The notes under the pieces are model-generated. The model saw nothing but the letters and a program-made list of their open reading frames with translations. It made no database searches and was not told where the DNA came from. The position numbers and the translations under genes were made by a program. A stretch of DNA of 40,881 bases from Streptomyces sp. CBMA123. GTDB taxonomy: Bacteria; Actinomycetota; Actinomycetes; Streptomycetales; Streptomycetaceae. Shown one piece after another: positions 15,594-23,869 of the stretch; positions within the stretch are counted from its first letter, which is position 1, and each line of letters begins with the position of its first letter. The DNA is taken from positions 1-40,881 of the forward strand of contig NZ_MECK01000609.1 in assembly GCF_014596465.1 (NCBI RefSeq). Direction: 5' to 3'.

Positions 15594-15622
15594 TTGCACG
15601 CGTTCGCCGGGGTGCCTAGCGT
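15594..15622 (+). promoter_or_regulatory. Promoter of the second ABC-F gene
   Basis: TTGCAC (15594-15599), a 17-base spacer and TAGCGT (15617-15622) form a good vegetative promoter. The start would lie near 15629, giving a leader of about 228 bases before the ABC-F start codon. Confidence 0.65.
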
Positions 15623-15656
15623 GGTCCGTGTCATCCGCCAGACAAGGAGAAGGCCG

Positions 15657-15668
15657 TTGCTCTACTGA
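15657..15668 (+). CDS. Candidate leader uORF of three codons (TTG CTC TAC stop)
   Basis: AAGGAG at 15644-15649 stands 7 bases before TTG, giving fMet-Leu-Tyr and a TGA stop. It is the only well-spaced ribosome site in the ABC-F leader, and its stop codon is inside the left arm of a long-range stem (15665-15672). Very short uORFs that sense stalled ribosomes precede several ABC-F and erm resistance genes. The size makes this tentative. Confidence 0.4.
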   Translation: MLY

Positions 15669-15764
15669 GGTCCCGGGACACCGCCCCCGCCACGCAGGCC
15701 CTGCTTGCCGCGTGGTGTGCGAGTGTGCGACCTCAGTCACGGCCCCGTGGCGCCTCGTAGCGCC
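15665..15764 (+). promoter_or_regulatory. Candidate attenuator in the ABC-F leader
   Basis: CTGAGGTC (15665-15672) pairs perfectly with GACCTCAG (15729-15736). Inside it CCACGC (15690-15695) pairs with GCGTGG (15710-15715), and downstream GGCGC (15749-15753) pairs with GCGCC (15760-15764). A ribosome at the uORF stop would block the outer stem, so alternative folding is possible. No T tract is present. Confidence 0.45.
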
Positions 15765-15856
15765 GCCGTCCTGTCGTTCGGCCGTACCGGTTCCGCACCC
15801 GCGGTGTCTCCCCGTGTTGCTCATCACCCCTTCAGCAACCACCCGGGAGGCCTTGC

Positions 15857-17464
15857 ATGGCACAACCCACCACCGCCGTCCTCTGTACCGACCTCGCGTT
15901 CGAGTGGCCCGACGGCAAGCCCGTCCTGGACGGCTTCCACCTCGCCGTCGGCCCCGGCCGCACCGGACTGATCGGCCTGAACGGCGCCGGTAAGTCCACC
16001 CTGCTGCGGCTGATCGCCGGCGAACTCACCCCCACCGGCGGCACCGTCCGGGTCGCGGGCGAACTCGGCTACCTGCCGCAGGGCCTCACGCTCGACACCG
16101 GCGTGCGGGTCGACGAGGCGCTCGGCATCCGGGCCGCCCGCGAGGCCCTGCACGCCATCGAGTCCGGCGACACCGACCAGCGGCACTTCGACGCCGTCGG
16201 TGACGACTGGGACGTCGAGGAGCGCGCCCGTGCCACCCTCGACCGGCTCGGCCTGCACAGCCTCGGCCTCGACCGCACCACCGGCGAACTCTCCGGCGGC
16301 GAGGCGGTGTTGCTGCGGCTCGCCGCCCTGCTGCTGCGCCGCCCCGACGTGCTGCTGCTCGACGAGCCCACCAACAACCTCGACCGGGCCGCCCGCGAGC
16401 GGCTCTACGAGACGGTGGCCGGCTGGCAGGGCGTCATGGTGATCGTCAGCCACGACCGCGAGCTGCTCGGGCACGTCGACCAGATCGCCGACCTGCGGGA
16501 CGGCGGAGTCACCTGGTACGGCGGCAACTTCGCCGAGTACGAGCGCACCCTCACGGCCCAGCAGGAGACGGCCGAGCGGCTGCTGCGCAACGCCGAGGCC
16601 GATGTCCAGCGCCAGAAGCGGGACTTGGTCGACGCCCGCACCAGGCTGGACCGCAGCGCCAGTTACGGCAAGAAGCGCTCGGTCACCCGCAACGACCCGC
16701 ACATCTTCGCCGGGATGCTCAAACGCAAGGGCCAGGAGACGGCGGGCCGGCTCACCGGCATGCACACCGAGCGCCTGGAGGAGGCCAAGGCGCGGCTCAC
16801 CGTCGCCGAGGAGGCGGTGCGCGACGACGCCGAGATCCGGATCGACCTGCCGCGCACCGCCGTGCCGGCCGGGCGCACCGTGCTCACCCTGCAGAAGGTC
16901 GGGCTGCCCACCGGCGGCACCGTCGACCTCGACCTGCGCGGCCCCGAGCGGATCGCCCTGGTCGGGCGCAACGGCTCCGGCAAGACCACGCTGCTGCGCA
17001 CCATGGCGGGCGAACTCGCCCCGCTGGAGGGCATGGTCACCATCCAGGTGCCGCTGCGCCACCTGCCGCAGCGGCTCGACCTGCTGGACGACGGGCTGAC
17101 GGTCGCCGAGAACGTCAAGCGGTTCGCCCCTGGTGCCGGGGACAACGCCGTCCGCGCCCGGCTGGCCCGCTTCCTGTTCCGCGGCGGCCGGGCCGACCAG
17201 CCGGCCGGCACCCTCTCCGGTGGAGAGCGGTTCCGGGCGACGCTGGCCGCCCTGCTGCTGGCCGACCCGCCGCCGCAGCTACTGCTGCTCGACGAGCCGA
17301 CCAACAACCTGGACCTCGCCAGCGTCCGCCAGCTCACCCAGGCACTGGCCGCCTACCAGGGCGCGCTGGTGGTGGTCAGCCACGACCTGCCGTTCCTGCG
17401 CGGCCTGGGCCTGACCAGGTGGCTGGAGCTGGACGGCGAGCTGAGGGCGGTGGACCCGATGTAG
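15857..17464 (+). CDS. ABC-F family ATPase, probable antibiotic ribosome-protection type
   Basis: 535 residues, soluble, two ABC domains. NBD1: Walker A GLNGAGKST (40-48), LSGGE (145-149), LLLDEPTNNLD (166-176). NBD2: GRNGSGKTT (370-378), LSGGERFRATLAALLL and LLLLDEPTNNLD. The linker (about 230-325) contains a basic RSASYGKKRSVTRNDP segment and a helical hairpin, as in actinobacterial resistance ABC-Fs of the TlrC/LmrC kind. These displace macrolides, lincosamides or related drugs from the ribosome. Resistance rather than housekeeping is suggested by the long structured leader with a uORF. It is poorly matched to the other ABC-F in this window (different linker and NBD2 signature). GGGAGG precedes the ATG. 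Which drug is unknown. Confidence 0.93.
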   Translation: MAQPTTAVLCTDLAFEWPDGKPVLDGFHLAVGPGRTGLIGLNGAGKSTLLRLIAGELTPTGGTVRVAGELGYLPQGLTLDTGVRVDEALGIRAAREALHAIESGDTDQRHFDAVGDDWDVEERARATLDRLGLHSLGLDRTTGELSGGEAVLLRLAALLLRRPDVLLLDEPTNNLDRAARERLYETVAGWQGVMVIVSHDRELLGHVDQIADLRDGGVTWYGGNFAEYERTLTAQQETAERLLRNAEADVQRQKRDLVDARTRLDRSASYGKKRSVTRNDPHIFAGMLKRKGQETAGRLTGMHTERLEEAKARLTVAEEAVRDDAEIRIDLPRTAVPAGRTVLTLQKVGLPTGGTVDLDLRGPERIALVGRNGSGKTTLLRTMAGELAPLEGMVTIQVPLRHLPQRLDLLDDGLTVAENVKRFAPGAGDNAVRARLARFLFRGGRADQPAGTLSGGERFRATLAALLLADPPPQLLLLDEPTNNLDLASVRQLTQALAAYQGALVVVSHDLPFLRGLGLTRWLELDGELRAVDPM

Positions 17465-17476
17465 CGGCCGAGGCGA

Positions 17477-17528
17477 GTCGGACCCGTAGGGCGTGTCGGA
17501 CCCGTAGGGCGAGTCGGACATGCCCTAC
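17477..17528. repeat. 18-bp tandem repeat and hairpin between convergent genes
   Basis: GTCGGACCCGTAGGGCG plus T or A occurs at 17477-17494 and 17495-17512, with a third partial copy to 17519. The last copy supplies GTAGGGC (17504-17510), which pairs with GCCCTAC (17522-17528) around an 11-base loop and may terminate both convergent genes. Confidence 0.75.
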
Positions 17529-17540
17529 CGTCCGTCCTCG

Positions 17541-19040
17541 CTACCGCTCGTCCTCGCCCCGGGCGTCCTCGGCGAGCACCCGGCGGGCCGTGCTCAGGGC
17601 GGAGTCCTTGAGCGCGGCCAGCTCCTCGGGGCTGTACACCGGGGTCCGGAGGTCCGGCGTGATGCCCGGGCCGTCGAAGGTGGTGCCGTCCCGGGTGAGG
17701 TACTCCTCGTTCGGCAGCACCACCGCGAAGTCCGGTGAGAGGGGCTTGATCAGGACGTCGGAGTAGACGCCCTGGGTGTTCTCGCCGATCCGGGTCACGT
17801 GCGGGGACCGCCCCATCAGGGCCTGGGCGAAGGTCTCCGCCGCGCTGGCCGAGATCGAGGACGTGAGCAGGGCCACCGGCCCGGTGAAGTGCTCGCCGTC
17901 CGAGGGCTGCACGGGGACCGGCACCGGCCGGGTGAACCTCGTCGGGTCGGCCGGGTCGTCGCGCGCCACCTTCCGGTAGGCGAGGTACGGGCGGTCGGTG
18001 AGCCGGGCGGCGATGTGCAGCCCGAGCGCGTCCGAGCCGCCGCCGTTCAGCCGGACGTCGACCACCAGGCCGCTGAGCCGGTCCGGGTCGGCGAGCAGGG
18101 CGTCGAGGGCCCGGTCCAGCTCGGCGACCTGGCTGCGGTAGTCGCCGTCGGTGTAGCCGTCGAAGCTGCCCACCCGCAGGTAGCCGACGTCGTCGGGGAG
18201 CCGGCCCACGCCGAGCTTCCCGCCCGCGAAGAGCTGCTCCGGGCCGGTGAGCTGGGCGGCGACGGCCTGTCCGGCCCGGGTGGTCAGCTCCTTGGTGCGC
18301 ACCGTCGAGCCGGGCCGCCGTCCGCCGAACACCGGTGTCGGCTGCCCGTCGACGATCCGCGCCAGCCCGGTGTGGGCGTCGCCGAGCGGCCGGAGCATGT
18401 CGACGAGGACGTCCTGCAACTGCTCGGTGGTCGTCGCCGGGGTGATCCGGCGCCGCTGCTCGTCCCGGACGGCGTGCCAGTCGATCCCCTTGGCCGCGAA
18501 GAAGGGGTAGTTCTCCTCGAAGTCCTCCCAGAACCGGTCGAAGACCGCGAGCGGGTCGTTCGGCGCCGGGGTCGTGCACAGCGGTGGCAGTGCGGGGATC
18601 CGGTTCAGGTCCTTGGTGCCGACCCCGCCCTCCTCGCGGTCGACGGCCCGGTTCCGGCCCTTCGGGGTGAGGGCCACCGCGTTGTTGCCCATGACGTAGC
18701 GGACGGTGCCGTCCGGCCCGGGCGGGCCGGCCTGCGTCGCGGTGACCCAGCCGGGCACGCAGCTGTGCGCGGTCACGTCGTAGGTGGTCAGCCGACCCCC
18801 GTCGATGGAGACCACCGTGCCGTAGCCGTCCATCCGCCAGACCCCCTCCAGGGGACCGCCCTGCCGCCCCTGGGCCTGCGCCCGGTTCTGCCCCGGTGCC
18901 CCGGCCGCCCCCTCCGCCGAGGCCGCTCCCGGCGCCGCCACGGCGACGGTCGTCGCCAGCACCGCCGTCACGACCGTCGCGGCCACCGCCCTGCCGATAC
19001 CCCTGTGCGTCATTTCCGGCCTCCGCCGACTCTGCTTCAT
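17541..19040 (-). CDS. Secreted S41-family peptidase
   Basis: 499 residues. A signal peptide (GRAVAATVVTAVLATTVAVAAPGAASA) indicates secretion. A small N-terminal beta domain (GVWRMDGYGTVVSIDGGRLTTYDV) precedes the S41 core: FDRFWEDFEENYPFFAAKGIDW, DVLVDMLRPLGDAHTGL, LVVDVRLNGGGSDALG, LLTSSISASAAETFAQAL (serine box) and IGENTQGVYSDVLIKPL. The Lys of the classical C-terminal protease dyad is not visible after the serine box, where GENTQGVYSD stands, so this is a non-Ctp branch. Substrate unknown. Two in-frame ATGs (19040 and 19013) each carry an identical GGAGG at the same spacing, created by a 27-bp duplication; either may be used. Confidence 0.9.
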   Translation of the reverse strand: MKQSRRRPEMTHRGIGRAVAATVVTAVLATTVAVAAPGAASAEGAAGAPGQNRAQAQGRQGGPLEGVWRMDGYGTVVSIDGGRLTTYDVTAHSCVPGWVTATQAGPPGPDGTVRYVMGNNAVALTPKGRNRAVDREEGGVGTKDLNRIPALPPLCTTPAPNDPLAVFDRFWEDFEENYPFFAAKGIDWHAVRDEQRRRITPATTTEQLQDVLVDMLRPLGDAHTGLARIVDGQPTPVFGGRRPGSTVRTKELTTRAGQAVAAQLTGPEQLFAGGKLGVGRLPDDVGYLRVGSFDGYTDGDYRSQVAELDRALDALLADPDRLSGLVVDVRLNGGGSDALGLHIAARLTDRPYLAYRKVARDDPADPTRFTRPVPVPVQPSDGEHFTGPVALLTSSISASAAETFAQALMGRSPHVTRIGENTQGVYSDVLIKPLSPDFAVVLPNEEYLTRDGTTFDGPGITPDLRTPVYSPEELAALKDSALSTARRVLAEDARGEDER

Positions 19041-19056
19041 CTTCGGCCTCCGCCGA
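19011..19056. repeat. Duplicated ribosome site and start codon of the S41 gene
   Basis: 19011-19029 and 19038-19056 match at 17 of 19 bases. Each copy encodes GGAGG, six bases and ATG on the minus strand. The period is 27 bases, nine codons, so both starts are in frame. Confidence 0.8.
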
Positions 19057-19439
19057 ATCCCGGCCTCCCCCTGCGGAACCCCTCCGCCGCCGCGCGACCG
19101 ACGCTACGGCCGCGGGCCCCGCCCGGGCGTCATCCGACGCGTCGCCGTCGTACCCTCCTGTGGGTCCACTCGCCGGCCCGGCCGAACAGCCTCGGGAGGG
19201 ATGGACGGCAAACCGTTTTGACGGCGGGTGGAAATCCGTCGCGCCGCTTCCGACCGCCGTGCGCTGCCGTGCCATCGGCGCCTTGCCTGCGCTCGACATC
19301 GAGGACATTGAGCACGAGCTCACCGCACGAGCTCACCGCACGAGCTCACCGCACGAGCTCGCCGGGTGAGGCGCGGGGGAGGGGCTCGGTGAGCGGCCGA
19401 GGGCGCGATCCTGCCGCACGCGGCCGGGGAGGGCGTCGA
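19041..19439. other. Intergenic region without a gene
   Basis: About 400 bases between two minus-strand genes. I find no credible ORF; the content is the S41 upstream region, a slightly less GC-rich patch near 19205-19235 and the 13-bp tandem array at 19312-19363. Confidence 0.6.
19312..19363. repeat. 13-bp tandem repeat, four units, each with a GAGCTC palindrome
   Basis: GCACGAGCTCACC occurs three times (19312-19350) and GCACGAGCTCGCC once (19351-19363). Each unit centres on the self-complementary CGAGCT(C), giving four evenly spaced palindromes roughly 80 bases beyond the end of the Pr6Pr gene. Confidence 0.9.
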
Positions 19440-20081
19440 CTATGCGCGGGCGAGCTTCGCGGCTATCCGGGTGCCCAGCCGGTCCAGCCCGACGACGGCG
19501 GCGCCGAGCAGGACGAACTCGACCGTCAGCTGGGCGATTTGGCCCCAGACGTAGCCGTAGCCCTTGCTGGTCGGGTCGAAGAAGAAGTACGGGTAGGGCG
19601 TGGGGAAGTCGTCGAACAGCGCGTTGCGGGCGAGCACGAGCGCCGCGTAGCCGAGCGGGAAGGCCAGCCAGAGCGGTATGTCCTTCCAGGCCGCCGCGTT
19701 GCGCGGCTTCAGCACCAGCCAGTCCACCAGCACCATCACCGGTGTGACGTAGTGCAGGAAGAAGGAGGACCAGTTCGCCAGCCGGTCCGGCCCGCTGACG
19801 AGTCCGGGCAGTGGGCTGGCGCCGTGCTGGAGCAGGATGTGCGAGACCAGCCCGGTGATCAGGATGTACAGCGTCGCCGCCCCGCGCAGCCGGGGCGCGG
19901 GGGCGTCCACGGTGTCGCGCTTGACCATCCAGTACACCGCGCCGATGAAGTAGCCGAGCACGATGACGTTGCTCTGCACCGTGAAGTACACCAGCGAGGC
20001 GGTCCCGAGGGACAGGCCGAGGCCCGCCGAGAGCACGATGCCCATGCGCCACCACAGCGCGGGACGGGTCCGGACGGTCAT
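19440..20081 (-). CDS. Pr6Pr-like six-pass membrane protein
   Basis: 213 residues with six hydrophobic segments: about 11-33 (MGIVLSAGLGLSLG), 38-52 (NVIVLGYFIGAVYWMV), 66-84 (ATLYILITGLVSHILL), 100-122 (SFFLHYVTPVMVLVDWLVL), 134-152 (LWLAFPLGYAALVLARNALF) and 180-200 (IAQLTVEFVLLGAAVVGL). The QSNVIVLGYF, FLHYVTPVMVLVDWL and FPTPYPYFFFDP motifs match what I recall of the Pr6Pr family of unknown biochemical function. His and Asp in the fourth segment and PYPYFFFDP are conserved-looking. The ATG at 20081 is in a gene expressed alone. No function proposed. Confidence 0.85.
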   Translation of the reverse strand: MTVRTRPALWWRMGIVLSAGLGLSLGTASLVYFTVQSNVIVLGYFIGAVYWMVKRDTVDAPAPRLRGAATLYILITGLVSHILLQHGASPLPGLVSGPDRLANWSSFFLHYVTPVMVLVDWLVLKPRNAAAWKDIPLWLAFPLGYAALVLARNALFDDFPTPYPYFFFDPTSKGYGYVWGQIAQLTVEFVLLGAAVVGLDRLGTRIAAKLARA

Positions 20082-20221
20082 GCGGTCACCAGTTCGTTCC
20101 AGGCGATACGGGAGGTATCGGACAGATCAGCGGAATATTGCACTCTACTCCGTGGGGGTGGCGGCATGGAACCCGTGTGCGATTCCCTCCCGCCCCTCCC
20201 AACCCTCCCGCCACCGCCGAA

Positions 20222-20908
20222 TCAGCCCGGCAGTACGAACCCCGACTCATAGGCCGCGATCACCGCCTGAGTGCGGTCCCGGGCACCCAACTTGGCCAGC
20301 ACACTGCCGACATGGGTCTTCACCGTCTCCTGGCTCACCACCAACTGCCGGGCGATCTCCCCGTTGTTGAGCCCGGTGGCCATCAACCGCAGTACCTGAC
20401 CCTCCCGTTCGGTCAGCCGGCCGATCGGCCCCCGGTCCGCGGCGGTGCCCCGCCGGCCGTCCGCGCCGTGCCGCAGCGCGAGTTCGCGCACCGCGGCCGG
20501 GAACAGCAGCGAGTCCCCGCGCGCGACCAGCCGCACCGCCTGGACCATCTCCTCCGCCCGCGCCCGCTTCAGCAGGAACCCGGCCGCGCCCGCGCGCAGC
20601 GCGTCGTACACGTGGTCGTCGTGCTCGAAGGTGGTGACCACCAGGATCCTCGGCGGCTCGGCCATCCCGCCGACCAGCTGCTCGGTGGCCCGGATCCCGT
20701 CGATGCCGGGCATCCGGACGTCCATCAGCACCACGTCCGGGCGCAGTTCGCGCACCAGCGGGACGACCTCGGCGCCGTCGGAGGCCTCGCCGACCACGAA
20801 GAGGTCCGGTTCGGCGTCGATCACCACCCGCAGGCCCATCCGGACCAGCCGCTCGTCGTCCGCGATCACCACCCGGATGCCCGTGCTCTCCGTACGTTCC
20901 GTGCTCAT
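20222..20908 (-). CDS. LuxR/NarL-type response regulator
   Basis: 228 residues. Receiver domain at 11-125: acidic pocket DDE (17-19), phospho-acceptor D63 in VVLMDVRMPG, Thr93 and Lys114 (FLLKRA). A LuxR-type helix-turn-helix covers about 165-220: LTEREGQVLRLMATGLNNGEIARQLVVSQETVKTHVGSVLAKLGARDRTQAV. It is the output of the kinase encoded just upstream; the genes overlap by ATGA (20905-20908), so translation is coupled. Target genes are unknown, but the membrane protein at the head of the operon is a natural candidate. Confidence 0.96.
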   Translation of the reverse strand: MSTERTESTGIRVVIADDERLVRMGLRVVIDAEPDLFVVGEASDGAEVVPLVRELRPDVVLMDVRMPGIDGIRATEQLVGGMAEPPRILVVTTFEHDDHVYDALRAGAAGFLLKRARAEEMVQAVRLVARGDSLLFPAAVRELALRHGADGRRGTAADRGPIGRLTEREGQVLRLMATGLNNGEIARQLVVSQETVKTHVGSVLAKLGARDRTQAVIAAYESGFVLPG

Positions 20909-22173
20909 CCCGCAGTCCCTCCCACCGGCAGCCAGACGGCCAGCCGCCACGTCGTCCCGTCCGCGCTCGGCCCCACCGCGCTCCCGCCGCGCAGGGCCGT
21001 CGCCCGTTCCCCGATCCCGCGCAGCCCGCGCCCGCCGCCGGGGCGGCTCGGGCGGGACGGGCCCAGCGGGTTGGTCAGTTCGATCTCCAGCCGGCCCGCG
21101 TCGAGCCGGACCCGCAGCCCGGCCGGGGCGGCCCCGGCGTGCCGCAGCACGTTGGTCAGGCCCTCCTGCACGATCCGGTACGCCTCCCGGGAGACCTCGG
21201 CGGGCAGCGCGCCCAGGCCGGGCGCCAGCTCGGCGTCCACCGTCACGCCGGTGCGGGCGAGTTGGCGCAGCAGGTCGTCCAGCCCGGCCAGCGTCGGCCC
21301 GGCCGGGACGGTGCCGCTGTCCTCCTCCTCGCGCAACAGCCCGAGCACGGTGTCCAGTTCGGCGACCGCCCCGCGCGCGGTCTCCTCGATCGCCCGCAGC
21401 GCCTCGGCCGCGAAGTCCGGGTCGGTGCGCAGCACCCGGGCCGCCGCCGAGGCCTGGATGCCGACGGCGCTGAGCGCGTGCCCGACCGAGTCGTGCAACT
21501 CGCGGGCCAGCCGGTTGCGCTGGGCCAGCACGGTGGCGCGGCGTTCGGCGGCGGCCAGCCGCTCCTCCGGGGTCGGCCCGAGCAGGACGGGCGCCCAGCG
21601 GGCCAGCAGCGCACCGCAGGCGGCACTGCTCCCGACGATCAGCAGCAGCACGGCCAGGCCCAGCGCCGGGCCGGTGAACATCCAGCCGGGGAAACGATCC
21701 GTCCAGTAGCCGGCGAGCTCCCCGGACCCGATGAGGCCGAACAGCAGCACCACCGCGAACGGCGCCCCGGCCAGCGTCATCCCGGCGACCACCCCGCCGG
21801 AGAACAGGTGCAGCACGAAGAAGAGCGCGGTGCGCCGACGGGCCGCCCAGGACCGGGACGGCCCGGTGGCCAGTTCCTCCGGCCGCGCCACCGCGCACAG
21901 CGCCCGGGCGGCCGCGCCCTCCAGCCCGCGCACCGTCGGCACCAGCGCGGTGACCGCGGCCATCGGCAGCGAGGTGAACAGCGCCAGCAGCTCCAGCAGC
22001 AGTTGGCGCGCGTGCCCCTGGTTGGGGTTGAGCGCCCCGAGCCCCACCACCGACAACAGGTAGTACGGCGTCAGCAGCGCGCCGCCCAGCACCAGATGCA
22101 CCCAGCGCAGCCGGGCCCGCCGCCCGACCAGCGCCGCTCCCACCCGCCGGATCCGGCCGCCCCCCGTCCTCAT
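20905..22173 (-). CDS. Sensor histidine kinase, NarL/DesK-type (HisKA_3)
   Basis: 422 residues. The N-terminal half has about six hydrophobic segments (roughly 28-46, 58-80, 115-147, 168-192) and no large extracellular domain, so the signal may be in the membrane. The phospho-acceptor is H227 in RELHDSVGHALSAVG, followed by a dimerisation helix and an ATPase domain with the N box EGLTNVLRHAG and G box GRGLRGIGERATALRGG. It phosphorylates the response regulator encoded next. It overlaps both neighbours by ATGA, which marks a tight three-gene operon. Stimulus not predictable. Confidence 0.95.
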   Translation of the reverse strand: MRTGGGRIRRVGAALVGRRARLRWVHLVLGGALLTPYYLLSVVGLGALNPNQGHARQLLLELLALFTSLPMAAVTALVPTVRGLEGAAARALCAVARPEELATGPSRSWAARRRTALFFVLHLFSGGVVAGMTLAGAPFAVVLLFGLIGSGELAGYWTDRFPGWMFTGPALGLAVLLLIVGSSAACGALLARWAPVLLGPTPEERLAAAERRATVLAQRNRLARELHDSVGHALSAVGIQASAAARVLRTDPDFAAEALRAIEETARGAVAELDTVLGLLREEEDSGTVPAGPTLAGLDDLLRQLARTGVTVDAELAPGLGALPAEVSREAYRIVQEGLTNVLRHAGAAPAGLRVRLDAGRLEIELTNPLGPSRPSRPGGGRGLRGIGERATALRGGSAVGPSADGTTWRLAVWLPVGGTAG

Positions 22174-23153
22174 TCGGGCGACTCTACGTCAGCGGCGCCG
22201 GGCCCGGTCCCCCATGCGGTCAGGGCCACCGCGCCCGCGGCCAGCATCAGCACCCCGGCCGTGAACTGCCCGGCCTCCACCAGGGCCATGAACCCCGGCA
22301 CCGCCCGTGGCAGGTCCGGCACCGCCGTCGACGTGCCGAACGCCACCAGCAGGAAACCGCCCCAGCCGAACAGCGAGCCCGCGCCCGTCCAGGCCACCAG
22401 CAGCGGCACCCGCAGCCGCCGCCGCGGCCCGATCCGGAACACCAGCACCAGCAGCGCCAGTGCCGCGGCGACCGCCGTGACGGCGGTCGCCGCGTCCATC
22501 GTCGCCATCGACCGGGAGTACTCCTCGGCCAGGCGCAGCGGCAGTCCCGTCGTCCCGCCCGCCGCCCAGTACGCCCGGGCCGCCGCGACCCCCAGCGCGA
22601 CCAGCGCGGCCACCCCGGCGAACGCCCGCTGCACCCCGCCGGTGGGGGAGTCGGGCAGGTCGCCGATCCGGCCGCGCAGCAGGCCCGCCCAGCGTCGGCG
22701 GGCGTAGAGCGCGAACGCGGTGAACAGCGCGGCGCCCTGCACCCCGAAGCCGCCGTAGACCACGGCGTACACCCACCCCGCCAGGCCGTCGTCGGCCTGC
22801 TGCGCCGGCGTCCGGTGCTCCGGCCCGAGCAGCAGCGAGCCGAGCACGTCCAGCGGAACCACCACCATGACCGTCCCCAGCAACCCGCTCGCCACCCACA
22901 TCGGGAACGCCACCAGCCCGGCCGGAGCCCGCCGCCCCCACGGCCGCAGGAAGGCGAGCGGGAGCAGCAGCGCGACCGCGTCCATGCCGACGGTGAGCAG
23001 GTTGACCGCCCACAGGCCGTCCAGCGCCTTCGGGTCGCGCGTGCCCACGTGGGAGCCGGCCAACCACAGTAGTTTCAGGGTCAGGTAGGGCGCCGTGGCG
23101 GCCATCGCGATCCCGGCCGCCACCCCCCGCACCACGTCTTCTCCGCGCCTCAT
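22170..23153 (-). CDS. Multi-pass membrane protein at the head of a two-component operon
   Basis: 327 residues, about eight hydrophobic segments (for example 49-70 LLTVGMDAVALLLPLAFL, 80-105 MWVASGLLGTVMVVVPLDVLGSLLL, 130-150, 178-195, 220-240, 250-275, 290-312), joined by Arg-rich loops. There is no recognisable domain. It overlaps the kinase by ATGA (22170-22173), and co-translation suggests it works with the kinase as a sensor partner or is a transported-signal protein; this is inference from position. The ATG at 23153 has only a weak GGGGG before it. I do not recognise the family. Confidence 0.8.
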   Translation of the reverse strand: MRRGEDVVRGVAAGIAMAATAPYLTLKLLWLAGSHVGTRDPKALDGLWAVNLLTVGMDAVALLLPLAFLRPWGRRAPAGLVAFPMWVASGLLGTVMVVVPLDVLGSLLLGPEHRTPAQQADDGLAGWVYAVVYGGFGVQGAALFTAFALYARRRWAGLLRGRIGDLPDSPTGGVQRAFAGVAALVALGVAAARAYWAAGGTTGLPLRLAEEYSRSMATMDAATAVTAVAAALALLVLVFRIGPRRRLRVPLLVAWTGAGSLFGWGGFLLVAFGTSTAVPDLPRAVPGFMALVEAGQFTAGVLMLAAGAVALTAWGTGPGAADVESPE

Positions 23154-23238
23154 GCCCCCACGTTGCCGCCGCGCCCCGGTCCGTGACCTCCGTCCCGGGG
23201 GCGATCCCGCTCCCCCCGGCGGGGGATCCTCCCGTAGC

Positions 23239-23793
23239 TCAGGCCATCCGGTGGATCAGCCGGTCCTCGTGGTCCACCCGTCCGTCCGGGTCCGCCACCA
23301 GCCCGAGCCGCCCGGCCAGCCGGCGCGAGGGCAGGTTGTCCGCCCTGATCAGCGCCGTCACGGGAATCCCGGGAAAGCGCGGCAGCGCCTCCGCCATCGC
23401 CGCCCGGCACGCCTCCGCCGCGTACCCCTGGCCCCACGCGGACGGCCGGAACCGGTAGTACAGGTTGAACACCGGCTCCCCGTCCAGGGTGTGCAGGAAC
23501 AGTCCGGCGACCCCGATGACCACCCCCGGCTCCTCCCGGGTCGACACCATGCAGTACCCCACCCCGTCCCGCGGCCAGTCGGCCACGAACCCGTCCAACT
23601 GCTTCTTCGCCGCCGCGATGTCCCGCTGCGGCCCGTCCGGGTTGTACCGGTTCGTCTCCGGATCCCCGTGGATCGCGAACATCGCCTCCACGTCCCCGTT
23701 CTGCGGCCGGCTCAGCACCAGCCGCTCGGAGACGGCGACGATCGTGCGGTCGGTGGTGGGCAGGTCGGTGGCTGGCAGGTCGGTGGCGGTCAT
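23239..23793 (-). CDS. GNAT acetyltransferase, RimJ/RimL type
   Basis: 184 residues from the ATG at 23793 (GGGGGAAG upstream). The fold is clear: LSRPQNGDVEAMFAIHGDPETNRYNPDGPQ, GVAGLFLHTLDGEPVFNLYYRFRPSAWGQGYAAEACRAAM (W-GQGYA acetyl-CoA loop) and TALIRADNLPSRRLAGRLGL. Acceptor unknown; these enzymes acetylate ribosomal proteins, small amines or antibiotics. The first residues repeat ATDLPATDLPTTD because of a 15-bp tandem duplication in the 5' coding sequence. It is separate from the operon upstream; a 7-bp inverted repeat lies in the gap. Confidence 0.92.
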   Translation of the reverse strand: MTATDLPATDLPTTDRTIVAVSERLVLSRPQNGDVEAMFAIHGDPETNRYNPDGPQRDIAAAKKQLDGFVADWPRDGVGYCMVSTREEPGVVIGVAGLFLHTLDGEPVFNLYYRFRPSAWGQGYAAEACRAAMAEALPRFPGIPVTALIRADNLPSRRLAGRLGLVADPDGRVDHEDRLIHRMA

Positions 23794-23814
23794 GGCGCTT
23801 CCCCCATGTCGTAC

Positions 23815-23845
23815 GTAATGGCTCGCCCGCACGATAGACCATTAC
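23815..23845. promoter_or_regulatory. Inverted repeat GTAATGG / CCATTAC
   Basis: GTAATGG (23815-23821) and CCATTAC (23839-23845) are perfect inverted arms 17 bases apart, in an AT-richer patch between the membrane-anchored gene stop and the GNAT start. Operator for the GNAT gene is more likely than terminator given the weak stem. Confidence 0.4.
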
Positions 23846-23869
23846 CCGGACAGTCGCCCGCCCATTTCC

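Noticed and set aside
15382..15993. Long frame through the ABC-F leader into its coding region
   Set aside because: Composition is not protein-like, it crosses the promoter and overlaps the well-supported ABC-F start in another frame.
20165..20200. tRNA 3'-end-like sequence (TGCGATT loop followed by CCCTCCCGCCCC)
   Set aside because: The flanking bases do not form a T stem, no acceptor or anticodon arms are found upstream, and no integrase is near. At most a decayed attachment-site remnant.
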